Shown: piece by piece, positions 24,319-35,112 of the stretch
How positions within the stretch are numbered: the stretch's first letter is position 1
How the letters are laid out: each line of letters begins with the position of its first letter
From: Porphyra umbilicalis
Lineage: Eukaryota; Rhodophyta; Bangiophyceae; Bangiales; Bangiaceae
Assembly (NCBI GenBank): GCA_002049455.2
Contig: KV918835.1
Span: 1-64,000, forward strand
Direction of reading: 5' to 3'
Length of the DNA stretch: 64,000 nt
Made by a program: the position numbers and the translations under genes
Notes under the pieces: model-generated
What the model saw: the letters and a program-made list of their open reading frames with translations, nothing else
Told to the model about the DNA's origin: nothing
Database searches by the model: none

Positions 24319-25587
24319 CTTGTCTCGTTGGCTTCCGCCAGTCCCCGATTGGGAGCCCAAGACGGATCTTTGGGTGGCGACCCCGGTGGTGGTGTCTTAC
24401 CTGGCGGGCTCGTTGCGAAACGAGTATAGCTCTGCTCAGAAGATCGTGTACTCGGAGTACTACTGAAATGTGATTGCCGCGTGGGTTCCCACCCTTCAAG
24501 AGGACAAGGTCTTTGTCCGTCTGGACGAGAAAACACTTCGTCACTTTGACGTCCTCGACACGTCCAAAATGCGCGAGGCGCCTGACGGCGAGGCGGCACA
24601 TGAATTGTATGGCACGATGCGCCGACCCATGGACGTGTTACCGTGGGGGGTCGTCCTTACGGAAGTGGTCCGTCGGGACCAAGATACCGGAGAGGCGCGA
24701 CACGTGCGCGTGACGGTCGATGCGACCAAGGAGTTCGGCCTTTGCCTTCGAAACGCGTGTGTTGACGTCGACTGGGCACCTGACCCGAACACGCCTGCCC
24801 ATGTGGCACCAACCTCGGGGTGTGGCGTTGCGGTCGACAGACCCATCCAGAAGGGGCTTATGCCATTGGTGGAGATCTTGGTGGTTACCACCGTCCGCGT
24901 TCGCCGCGTCGCGATCCCTCGCGGTCGCCGCTTCGCGATCGCTCGTGGTCGATATCGCCGCCACGTGCAGTTGAGGCCACTTGGCCGACGCACGCCTCTT
25001 CCTCCGCAGCGGTTGCATTGTTTGGGTCGGCGCGCGTGCGCGATAAGCGCCTTCGCGCGCCCCGAGAAGCTGCTGTGCCAGCGGTAGCGCATGCCTGGGT
25101 GGACCAAGTGACCGACTTGCGCCGTGCTGTGGAGCGGGCGGACGGGCAAGGGGTTGAAGAGGCCTTGGTCATTATTGGGCAGGCCGTGGCTCGCGCCGTT
25201 GATGGCGATGCCAACTACGAGCGCTTTGCTCAGCACCTCGAGGCTGTTCAGCCAGAGGAGGCGGTAGCGTCGACGCGGCTTCCCGCGGCTGGTTTCGCGC
25301 CCTACGCATACGGGCGGCCTCCCCGCGGAACGCGCTTCCTCGCTGTCATGGGAAGATTTGGTCTCCACGCCGCCCATGGCACTGAGGCCCTTAGCTTGTC
25401 GGGTCCGTGTCGCCGCGAGCCGCCGCAAGCCGGGACCGTCGCGGACACCGCCGGGTTCGCCGCCACGGCCGCTGCCGGTGTCACCGCCGCCACTGCCGAC
25501 ATTGCGCTACCGCGGGCACCCCTTGAGGTCGCTGGGGCTGGCTCCAGTTACGTTAATTGTCGCGCCGTCGGCCGCCGCGGACGGTAG
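24319..25587 (+). other. coding-like continuation of the unrecognised region
   Basis: Right after the previous frame a protein-like reading continues (DLSRWLPPVPDWEPKTDLW, then from 24470 VIAAWVPTLQEDKVFVRLDE and an acidic WAPDPNTPAH stretch). It then reaches an Arg/Ser/Pro segment (SPRRDPSRSPLRDRSW, from about 24890) and a helical segment AVERADGQGVEEALVIIGQA (about 25120). The pieces lie in different frames, so the region is interrupted or spliced in a way I cannot resolve. It ends in Ala/Thr-rich sequence. Confidence 0.35.
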
Positions 25588-26446
25588 CCGCTGGGAAGAG
25601 GGTGATGCAGCACCACCCGGTCAGGTGTGGTGCCGCGGCACCGCGCGGGGGTTGCCAGGGTCGGGCGGACACGACCCCATCGGCACACGGGCCTGGTGTC
25701 CCCTCATGGCACGGGCATAGCGCCCACTCTGGGTGTGGGGCCGTGCGGTGCGTGCAGCCCGGCCTGGCTGCGCCCAGCCGCGGCCGGCGGGCCCGCGCGG
25801 GGCGGCGGTTATGTCGGGCGGCGAGCGCTCCCGCGTGGCCGCGCCACCGGCCGCCACGTCAGGCAGAGGCGCCCGGTCCCGATTCCCTGTCGTCTCTACT
25901 TACCGCATTGGGGAACTTGTCTTGCATTCTATTTAGTTCTATTGGTTGGTCGGCGGCGCGCGCCAATTCCCATAAGGGGAATTGGGCCCATGCAACGGTT
26001 TCCGCCCTTTTAGGACGAAGGGCGACGACGGTGGGAGGCACCGTCGTTGCCGGAAAGTAAACCGTGCCTTGTGTCATCACCTCGGGTGGCCTGAAATCCC
26101 GGGACCGATGGCCCTATAGCAGTGCACGCACGGAGGGGGCACGTGCGGGATGATTCCCTCCCCCCTATGACTTGATCCACATTGTGGTGTGCTACATGAG
26201 GGGGGGGCGCGGGCCAGCGGAGGGAGCGGCTACCAGGGGCGGGGGAGGCAGCAAGGGGCGGGGGAGGCTGCCAGGGGCGGGAGCCGCGGCCAGTGGCGGG
26301 GGCGGTGGCGGCAGCGGGGGCTGCAGCCGCGGGGGCGGCGACGGCGGAGGGGGCGGCGGCGAGTGTAGAGGCGAAGGTGGGGGCGGTGAAGGGGGCAGCA
26401 GCGGGTGCGGGGGCTGCGGTGGCGGCGGCGGCGCGGGCAGTTCGTG

Positions 26447-26512
26447 CACGCCCAGCGCAGAGCACCTCGTTGCTGGATCCACCGCGAGGCCGGTTCTGGC
26501 TCGAATTGCTCG
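26447..26512 (+). repeat. inverted repeat, left copy
   Basis: A stretch with GCACCTCGTTGCTGGATCCA followed by an AATTGCTCGT motif recurs as its reverse complement at 28238-28305, about 1.8 kb away, with roughly 85% identity. It could be an end region of a transposon whose true ends I did not find. Confidence 0.55.
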
Positions 26513-28237
26513 TAAACGCTCGTTGAAAACGGGCTCCTGCTCGCACACTAGGAGTGTTTGCTCGTATCACGTCCAAAATTCTGATTGTTGCGTGCTGGCG
26601 AAGAAATTAGGGCGAGATGAAGAGCTCTATGAAGTCCGCTTAAGTTCTTACGAGTTCGACTGGATACACTAAACGGGTGCGGTGCTCAGTACCGGATCTG
26701 TGCCGAGTAGGGCAAGAAGTACGTAGAAGGACACCATCGTGCAGCCCACGAGCAGAGGAGGGTTGAACCCACTCCGGGGCGGTGGGTGGGAAGAGAGCAG
26801 GCAGTTTTCGCAGCCTGACGCCTCTCTCCCGGCGCTACCCGCTCTGGCCGCCGCCACAGCCGACACCCTCTCGAGGCCACCTGCCCCTGAGGTAGCAAGC
26901 AAGCACCCCATGTCGTATAGCTAGCGTAAAGCATGCATCCCTTTTTTCTTGTACCTTTTGTCCTTCATTGGCTACCCCAACGTCTACCCCCCACTCCCCC
27001 CCATCCCCCCCATACCCCGCACATGGATCCCTGACTAATCTGGCCGAGCGTCCCACCCCCCCCCCCCCCCCCCCCAGTGCCAAAGGGTCCGCAGCAAGCG
27101 TCGAGCGCCTTGTGCGCTGAGGTGAGAGCGATACAGAAGTACACGACACAGCCGTAGGGGCATGCCGCGTGGGTGAGCACCGGGAGAGGTGGCGGGATGG
27201 CCCCCGTGGTGGCAAGGGGGAGGCTTCTGGCTGTGGCAGCGACTACCACCGCACCAGTGCCGGCGACAGCGGTGGTGGAGACGGTGCGACGGCGGCGGCG
27301 GGCCCTCACAGCCGCCCTAAAGGAGCCGCTGCAGCCACCACCAGAGGCAGGCAGCCACGGCGATGGTGGCCATGCTGGTACGGTGGGGCGACGATGGGGG
27401 CCATCGGGGAGGTCAGCCAGCGGAAGGGCCGGTAGAGCACGTGGCAGGGCGGGGCAGTGCCAGCGGGGGGGGGGGGGGGGGGGGGGGCGTTGGCGGAGGT
27501 GGCAGGGGTGCGGCCGCCACGCGGGCGGCTTGGTCGCCGCAGCGGCGGTGGCTGTCGCAGCGGGAGGTAGCCGCCGCTGCCGTAGCCGCCACTGGCGCAT
27601 GCATAGGCCGGCGGCGGGGAAGCACGGTAACAAAAGTGGAGCATGGCAACAGCATTAGGCAACCGGTACAGAGTCGGCAGAGCGACGCGGATGTCGTGCC
27701 GCAACCACCGCAACCCCCGGGGTGGAGGGCGTCGGAACCCGCTTTCTCCGCACGGGATGCACAGTTTTTTTGGCAATTGTCACAAAACTTGGTGGGAAGT
27801 GAGTTCACAATACCGAGACCATTCCCTTGCGCCGATCACGGAGGGACAGTTGCCGCTCCGGTGGCTGGTACTAAATACCTGCAAGTCGCAGAGAAGGGGG
27901 AGCTAAGTGTGAAAACCCGGTACTCGTGCAGCACCTCGACACCCGTGCACGACTTAATACACGCGCCTCGATAAGGGTGTCCTAATGCAATTGTGCAGAA
28001 ATCGCAGAAACACCTCGTTGAAAGAACGGGAGAGCTCGCTCGCGTTTATTGAGCATCTGCATACGTTTGCATACGGGCATTCACACTATGGCCCTGTACA
28101 CAATAAGAGGCGTTTTCAGAGACGCTTCTGACGCATCCAAAAAGTCGGTGTAAAATGCTCGACTGCAAAAGTATGGAAGTGAAAACATGTTTTGGACGAG
28201 AAAAACGGTCCACAGAGGCGTTTACGAGGGGTCGTGC

Positions 28238-28305
28238 AAGTTTTGAACGAGCAATTTGAGTCAGAATCGGGCTCGTGGTGGATCCAGCAACGAGGTGCAC
28301 TGCGC
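28238..28305 (-). repeat. inverted repeat, right copy
   Basis: Reverse-complement partner of 26447-26512. Confidence 0.55.
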
Positions 28306-28667
28306 AGTGACAGTACAGATCCCCCCCGCTGAGCGAGGAGGACAGCCCAACACTCAGCTGGATCACCGTGATGCCAGACACAGGTGTCGGGGTGGTCACG
28401 TCTGATCACAAGCTTCATTGCAAGTACAATAATGAACGAGGTCGCATCGTGGCACAAAATCGACAGAATTCAAAAAGAGCTAGCCCCCCCACGAAACCGC
28501 CCCCCACGCGCCCCCTGAATCCCCCCACGTGGCCTGCGCACCGGCCGCCCCCCCCCCTCACGCACCAAAAAACGGTACGTGATCGACAATGTCAAACACT
28601 GACTCGGACTATCCGTCATCCAGTCTCCGTCCGATGCACAGCTCGATCCCCTTCAGGGTTGCACACG

Positions 28668-29035
28668 ACGCCCCTATTTCGGGGGCGTCCGGGGCGCGCG
28701 ACGGATAAGACGCCTTACTGACGCCCCATTAGGCAGCCAAAACGCCCTCACGACGCCCCAAGTAGCACCCTCGATACTCGCAATATAAGTCAAGTGGCAC
28801 CCGTACTATGCTCTCATATGTAATGTTTGCATCAAGACTGGGTGCCAGTCCCCAACCGGTTGGTTAACCAAGGTGCACAACCGCCACCTGCTGAATCATG
28901 TAGACCCCCCTGAACACTTTCTCTTCGCGACGCCTTGCTGACGCCTTTTTGAGTTGGGGCGTTAGGGGCGCACGACGCCCAAATGACGCCCTAGTGACGC
29001 CCTTAACGACGCCCTGAACGACGCCCCGGGCGTTT
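28668..29035. repeat. two clusters of GACGCC motifs
   Basis: GACGCC or ACGCCC occurs more than a dozen times in two clusters, 28668-28766 and 28930-29035, separated by about 160 bases. The clusters resemble the subterminal repeats of a non-autonomous transposon; AAAACGCCC at the left and GGGCGTTTT at the right may mark its ends. GTAGCACCC near 28765 also occurs in the element beginning at 29862. Confidence 0.5.
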
Positions 29036-29038
29036 TGA

Positions 29039-29528
29039 GGCCTTGTCTAGACGGCGGGCCGTCGTGCACATGATTGGGCATGAACTGCAACACAATTCCG
29101 TGAAACGTTCGTGAAACGAGCACTGCTGTCTTCACGGCAACACGGCATGCATGAACGCGACGTGCTGAAAAATCGGCTGCCAAAACGAGTTGATCAGATC
29201 ATGCTCGCATAGGCAGAAACTCACAGTGGGGAAGGCAGCACTTCGACCAATCAGAAGTGCGGAAACGATCGCAACTGGAGGCTCAAGTTGACTTTCGAAC
29301 ACGTTCACGTGCGCGAGATATAAAAAAAAATCTCGCACACGTGAACGTGTTCGGCCCAAGAGGGACGAAACGGCACATTTTGCTCGTAACTCCTTCGTGT
29401 GCCATAGCATCCGATCGGTTCGTGAAGGACGAATATGGTCTGCGTGATTCGCGTGTGATTGCAGCTGTGCGTTCCGATTGGCTAGCACTCGTCTGTGCAC
29501 GCCATGCACGCGCCGTCTAGACAAGGCC
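29039..29528. mobile_element. Tourist-like (PIF/Harbinger) MITE
   Basis: Ends are GGCCTTGTCTAGACGGCG and its exact reverse complement, 490 bp apart, with TGA flanking both sides. GGCCTTGTYTAG ends with a three-base duplication are typical of Tourist-like MITEs. A long internal hairpin surrounds an A tract near 29320-29332 (CGAACACGTTCACGTG arms). Confidence 0.7.
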
Positions 29529-29861
29529 TGAGCAACCCTTATCCTCTCTACCATCCTCAGGAGAAGGAATGACGGTCTTCCGGATCCGTTTGCAGGATGT
29601 CCTGGCGCCGAATTCCCGGTCGATTCCTCTTTCAGTTATGAGATGACCTCAGGATCAACGGGGGGAGCTGTTCACGTCCTTTCCTCCACTGATCCTAGGA
29701 TCGTCACATGCTTTTCTCAACAACTCGTCTGACCAACCCCCAGAATTGATTTCGCTGAGTGAGAAAAACTATCCCCGATCATATCCTTTGACAATTCCTA
29801 ATCGGTGGCGAGGATTAAATAAGGACGAGCACACAACTGGCTGTGAGACGGGTCTCATGGG
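29529..29861. other. spacer between two transposons
   Basis: No gene or repeat seen. Composition is close to balanced, unlike the host-gene blocks. Confidence 0.4.
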
Positions 29862-30813
29862 CAGGCTTGTATTTCACGCCCCCAAACCCGGGGCGTGTGG
29901 GCGTGTCACGCCCGATCACGCCCGATCACGCCCTAATCACGCCCCTTTTGGGGGCGTGAACACGCACAGGTAGCACCCATCGTGAACAAATCTACTTGTT
30001 CCTTGATCATGTAGCACCCCTTTCGGACTGGCGGCAATCATTTTTAACTGCTTTGGGGCTGTATGGAACCAATCAATCACATACCGAAGGCTGACTTGGC
30101 ATCCTTCAAGTACGACTCTACAGCCGTTCGCCCAGAAATCCCGCACTCCAACTGTTTCAATTCCAGGCACGTGCGTGCAATACCCTGGCCTTCCGGGCGA
30201 TGGCGCGCTCGGCGACGCATCAATACCGGGCACGCCGGCCGTCTCCATGGCCGCGAGCACGCATGGGGGCACGTGCAGCCACGTTGCCGTAGCGGGGGGG
30301 GCATGGGGCGGGGAATGGGGTGGCGCCGCCGCCACCGCAGCGGCGGCGGCCCGCTGGCGCGGCGCAGCGCCCACGGGCGGGGACGTCACCCCGCCACGCA
30401 GCGCACCTGTGCGCGGCGGGCAGGGCGGCCGACACGGCGCACGGCCGGGCGGGTGGGATCGACCGCCGCGCGACGGGGCACCGGTAGATGGCGTCAGCAA
30501 CCGCCGACCCGCCGCCGCAACAGAAGCCGGCGAGCAGGCACAATCACGCGCGGGGCATCTGGGCGCTTCGATCCCCGGAAGTCGCTGCGCGCTGTCGCCG
30601 CGCCCAACTTGGGGCGGTGGGGGGGGGCAGGGGGGCAGGCGCCGTCCGGGTTCTGTGACCCCTGTGGCAGGACAGTCCTTCTCAGCCACGTAACTCCATT
30701 CGCTTTTAGCGTCATCGCGACCCTTGCAACACTGAAACGCCTTCAGATCCCTGAGAACACGAATGCAGACTGCCACCTCTGAAACGGAGAGCAAGTCTCT
30801 TGATCGAAGTATA

Positions 30814-33552
30814 TCCGTCTGGCACCAATCAACAACCATTGGCACCAATCAACGACCATACTGTAATGTGCGTTTTCCACAGTGTGTACGCAATAAATGT
30901 TTTTTTCAATTTTCTTATAAGTGCGCTCGCCCACTTTGCACTCTTGCAAACACAAACAGAAGAACGAGACCCAAACATTTCACAGACCAATGGACTCAGC
31001 AGCTCACAAGCTTTCCAACGGTGAAGGTTTGGCCTCGATTGAAGCATCTGACGGGGAGAACCCGAAGCAGACGTGCAGCCGCACACCCAGAGAAAAAGGC
31101 GCCACAAATCAAATACCCACGGCAATTCCGGGCCTGCAGGCCCCTGTGAGAGCCTTTTCGATGCTTCGGTGCTCGTCCGTCAGGGATGCCGGTTTTATTG
31201 CGGCAGCCAAGCGTCGTTGACGTCCCCCCCCCCCCCCACCCCTCTCTCTGGAGACCAGACGGCGTCTTTTTCCCCCTCGTTGTCCCCTATTCACCCCCAA
31301 ATCAACCATGGCACCCCCCCCCCCCGCTGTCGTGAGACCTCTCCTACGCCGGCCGGCACGTCCGGCCCCATTGCCAAGCCATCTGGAAGAGGCGCTGTCA
31401 CTCCCCAGCAGCGGTCGCAGATGCTGGAGCTGTTGGCCGCCGGCATGACAGTGACGCAGATTGCGGACGCGGCAGGTGTCACGCGAGGCGTGGCCAGGTG
31501 CCTGAAGCGGACTGGCGGCCAAGCGATCCGTCCCGGCCGCTCTCCGTTCTTCACCGAGGAGGAGGAAGAACTTTTGTTCCAGTTTCTACGAGTGCGAGCT
31601 CTTATTGGCCGCGGGCTGACGCGCGACGCCTTTCTGGTCCACTGTCAGGAGTACATCCTCTCGCTGTCGTCAGGTCGGCAAGATGATGCCAAGCGCTACT
31701 TTGGGGGCACCACCAAGCCTGGTCGGGCCTTTTTTCGGCTTTTCATGCGTCGATGGCCGCGGTTGAAGCAGTATCGCGTTGGCATGCTCGAGCAGGCCCG
31801 CGCCGAGAACTCGAGACCGGAGGTGTTGGCCAAGTGGTACGCGGGGTTGGATTTGTGCTACCGGGACCTTGGCATAAAGCAGGGGCGCCAACTATTCAAC
31901 ATGGACGAGACTCACGTGCGGTCTCGTGACCTGCTCACCGGCGGCCGGACGTCCATCGTCGCGACCGATGATATTGACAAGCCCGAGGTCGTCGCTCCAT
32001 CCATCGGGTCCGCCGCTTCTGGCTGTACGGCGGCCTTCACTGTGTCGCCCGGCGGTGTGGCTGCGCCCTACTTTTGTGTGGTCGACGGGGCGGCCAGTGG
32101 CCACGCGTATGTCAGTGTGGCTGAGAACGGGCACTCGAGATTTGTGCCGCTCGCGGCGCGCCTCAACGAGGGCGCCATGGTCACGAGACGGCGGCCACCC
32201 GGATTCGACAAGGACATCTTCGACATGTACGCGGCGCACTTTTCGGCATTTGCTGCCGGCTATTTCCCTCAGGAGAACAAGCTGCTGTCTGTTGATGGCG
32301 CTAAGGTCCACTTGTCGGCGTCTGGGCTGCTCACGCTCCTCAAGGCCAAGGTGTCGGTGATTGCTGAGCCGTCGAAATTGAGCCACCTCATCCAGGCATT
32401 GGACACGCCGACACTTTTTGGGCGGTTCCAACCGGCGTTTCGTCGCTGCATCAGGGAGCGGGCATCCGACTGCGTGGAGGCGGGCCGGCGGTTCAATGTT
32501 TTGGACCTAATGGACTGTATCAGCAAGGCGGCCGGTGACACCTTCACGCCGACCAATCTCGCGTCTGCCTTCCGTCGAGTCGGCATGTGGCCACTCGATC
32601 CGACACGTGTGCCGGTCGGGGCCCTGAGCAAGGGGGCTGCTCGCCCAGTTGTGGACGTAGACCTAGCCTTCCTGAAGGCGCGGCTGATACCCGTTTTGCG
32701 GAAGGAGCTGACAGTGCCTGTCGTCGCCAACGGCACCCTGTCCACGGCGGGGCGGCCGGTGGTGCTAACGGCGCCGGAGGTTTTGGGGGCGCTACAGTCG
32801 CTCGATGAGGAGAAGAAGCGGAAGGCTGCCGCCCAACAGGCCACGCGCCAGCGCAGAGCGAAGCGGTCAACGGAGCTTCAGGCCCAGCGGGAAGCAAAGA
32901 AAGCGGCAGCTGAAAAGGCCACGGCTCGCGCGGCGTGGCTCACCATGTGCGGCGAGGGGGTGGAGGTGGCTCGCTCTTGGCAGCTTGCACCACCCTCATC
33001 TCGCAAGCGGGCAAGTCGGCGCCGAGCTGCTCAGCAGCGACGCCGAGTGCAGGCACCGGGACGCCCACTACCAACACGGGAGGCCTGGCGCATCGCGAGT
33101 TTGGAGGCGGCGGCGGTGGGGCTGCAGAGAATGTGGGGATTGCGTGGCAGCGTTGCAAACTCGAGTGGTTGGCGTCACAGCGACGAGGGGTGGGGGGCAA
33201 CGGATGCAGTGCGGTGAAGCAATCTGGGCGGCAGCAACCGAAGTGGATGTAGCGTGTTTCTAAAGAAAAACCCTAGGGAGCCGCGCCCCGTACAATCAAG
33301 TACGAATTTCAACTACTCTGTCGACAGTGGCTGGATCATGAGATTTCGCACAAAACGCAATGGCTGTTGTTTGGTGCACCCCCCCAGACCGACCGGCCAC
33401 CAAGAGTAGAGGTGAGGGGCGTCACAGAAAAAAAAGAAAAATACCGTCAAACTCGGTAGACTCTCACGAGTGCAACGGTGTGTCTCGATCTGCGAATGGA
33501 GCTCCGAGTCCTAGGGAAAGTATTAAATGGTCGTTGATTGGTGCCAAACGGA
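30814..33552 (+). mobile_element. pogo-like Tc1/mariner transposon, apparently near complete
   Basis: A 2.7 kb element whose ends are TCCGTCTGGCACCAATCAAC and, in reverse, TCCGTTTGGCACCAATCAAC, with TA on both sides (30812-30813, 33553-33554). At the left end the unit TTGGCACCAATCAACRACCA occurs twice in tandem. The only long gene inside is the transposase, centred with about 260 and 335 bases of non-coding sequence on either side, which supports these limits. Confidence 0.75.
31308..33217 (+). CDS. pogo/CENP-B-like DDE transposase
   Basis: Catalyses cut-and-paste movement of the surrounding element. The open frame runs from at least 31073 to 33217, but the first in-frame ATG is at 31421. 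A better-placed ATG (CCATGG, 31308) lies in another frame and joins only if the C tract at 31313-31325 differs by one or two bases. An N-terminal Psq-type helix-turn-helix (MTVTQIADAAGVTRGVARCL) is followed by a CENP-B-like DNA-binding region (TEEEEELLFQFL to RRWPRLKQYRVG). The DDE_1 core has FNMDETHV, LLSVDGAKVHLS and HLIQALDTPTLFGRF, giving an apparent D-D-D triad. The C-terminal 130 residues are Ala/Arg/Lys-rich. No stop interrupts the core, so the enzyme could be active. Confidence 0.85.
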
Positions 33553-33595
33553 TATGTGTGCATCACCACACTTTGAGAGCACCCTGTCCTAAAGG

Positions 33596-33695
33596 CCAGG
33601 GAAAAGAGTTCCAAATCGGCCTCTGCGGGGTCGTAGAGGCCGATTTGGAACTCTTTTGCAACTGTTGGTTTGCGGGAGTTTTGGAAGAACGGCTG
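33596..33695. repeat. one and a half arms of the palindromic MITE sequence
   Basis: AAAAGAGTTCCAAATCGGCC pairs with GGCCGATTTGGAACTCTTTT across a centre that is the inverse complement of the MITE centre at 7268-7399, then runs into the GAACGGCTG end. The outer part of the left arm is missing. Confidence 0.7.
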
Positions 33696-34067
33696 TATGT
33701 CAAAGAGGTTGAAGAGGAAGACGCGTGGCTTCGCTCCATGGGCGGGAGGGGGGGGAACTATGAAGATGGACGGCGGCCAGGCAGTCTTGGCATCACTGTC
33801 GCTGTAAAACAGAGGCAACTGCAGATGCAGAAGCTGCGGTCGCAGCCGCAGCCACCGGCGCAGACAATGTGGGAGGGGCATCCGTCTAGGAGGGGGCCAA
33901 CCCCGTGGCGCTTGGGGCGGCGTGCGAGGGCCCGTGGGCTGATTGTCTTGGGCTGCAGCACGGCGCCCTCGCCCACGTCTCCAGCGCTTTGGATTGCACT
34001 ATGTTAAGTTGGTCGGCGGCGTAATTACTCTATGAGATCACGCCCCAGTTCACGCCCTTTTCTGCTA

Positions 34068-34366
34068 GTGTCTATTTTACCGAGTGCATCATTTGATGCC
34101 CTGGGCATCATTTGATGCACTTTTTTGGCACTATTTTTTTCGTGCTTCTCGGCCTCGCACGCTCCTTTTGACAACAGAAACGGACTCAGAGATGCTTTAT
34201 TACTCTTGGGGGAACTCGGATCCATTGTGCTACGGATACAAACGGGGTGTCCTCCAGGCGCCAGAAAAAGGGGGGTCGAACCGTCGTTGTATGGACCTGT
34301 GCGAGGGTGCATCATTTGATGCACCACCGGGCATCATTTGATGCCATTTCGCGGTAGAATAGACAC
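34068..34366. mobile_element. MITE with GTGTCTATT ends and palindromic repeats
   Basis: A 299 bp element with ends GTGTCTATTTTACCG and CGGTAGAATAGACAC, flanked by TA. Near each end are two copies of the palindrome GCATCATTTGATGC. The larger element at 43307-47715 has the same ends and a related palindrome. It is inserted inside the hAT-like element, between its CACGCCC repeats and its right end. Confidence 0.8.
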
Positions 34367-34459
34367 TAGGGCGTGATGAGTGATCACGTTAAAAAACGTG
34401 CTTGCGATTACGTAAAACGTGACTTCGCAATCACGTAAGGGGCGTGAAGTACAAGCCTA

Positions 34460-35112
34460 CTCATGAGCCAGTGAAATCGCCAGAATCTGGCAAGATGACG
34501 TGCCGGATAGGTACTATATGTAGGGTTCTGGGACGATCGCTGTCGAGAATCGGGCGTCCCAGACGAAAGTACAGTAGTGTACGTGCACACTGACGGATTG
34601 CGCCATTTGTGATGGTACTGCTTTTTCTGGCTGACGCAGCGCGCGAGATACCACTCGGGCAAGCGTCGGTATGGTTGCCAACCATTGGAACATAGAAGAA
34701 ATGTCCACCAATGGTACGGCTTGCCGAGGAAAAAGTGTGCCTCCTTTGCTTGAAGGAGTGACCGGCGATGGGGAGGCTCGCACCGCGGCTGCTAGAGCGC
34801 CGGATCAGGCAGAGTGATGTTCGCTCTTGCAGGGCCTCACGTAGTCCAGTCACAAAAGGCGATGCCAGCCCCCAAAGCTACAGCTGATAGGTGGCCTGGC
34901 AGTCCCTATTTATGTCGCCATGTTTGCCGCTCTCAGCCCCCACGCCACCCTCCGACGCAACAGCAGCAGCCATCCTCTTCTTGCAACAGAACGCGTTGCC
35001 CGCCCTCGGCGGTCACAGCCGTAGTACGTCTCCCGAGCACCATCCCTCGCCTTCTCCCTTTCGATGCTGCTGCGCTTCCATCGCTTCTGAGCTGCCACGC
35101 GTTCACGCCATC
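34460..35112. promoter_or_regulatory. upstream region of the monooxygenase gene
   Basis: No gene seen. TATTTAT at 34907-34913, about 200 bases before the ATG, is a possible TATA-type box. From about 34930 on, the sequence is rich in CCACCAGCC-like pyrimidine stretches, as in 5' UTRs. Confidence 0.35.

Larger units (their letters stand above)
25588..28667. other. repeat-rich zone without a recognised gene
   Basis: Contains GGC/GGGGC-rich stretches (26210-26440 and 27210-27600), a C tract near 27056-27076, a G tract near 27466-27487 and a pair of inverted repeats (listed separately). Open frames are Gly-, Ala- or Pro-rich and overlap on both strands. Confidence 0.4.
30121..33695. mobile_element. 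TA-flanked element with CAGCCGTTC ends
   Basis: The left end is CAGCCGTTCGCCCAGAAATC. The right end, read in reverse, is CAGCCGTTCTTCCAAAACTC. Both continue with CCGCA and CCAAC, and TA lies outside each end. The ends are those of the palindromic MITE at 7268-7399. Either this is one element that later received the pogo-like insertion, or two separate MITE fragments happen to flank it; a shared inner CCCTGGCCTT at matching depth favours one element. Confidence 0.55.
29862..34459. mobile_element. hAT-like non-autonomous element carrying nested insertions
   Basis: Left end CAGGCTTGTATTTCACGCCC and right end (reverse complement TAGGCTTGTACTTCACGCCC) match at 18 of 20 positions. The flanks CTCATGGG (29854-29861) and CTCATGAG (34460-34467) agree at seven of eight bases, an eight-base duplication as made by hAT transposases. 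CACGCCC motifs recur just inside both ends, like hAT subterminal binding sites. No hAT transposase is present; most of the interior is made of the elements listed next. Confidence 0.7.

Noticed and set aside
28668-29035. CRISPR-like array
   Set aside because: The GACGCC units are too short and irregular, spacers vary from a few to dozens of bases, and the context is eukaryotic transposons.
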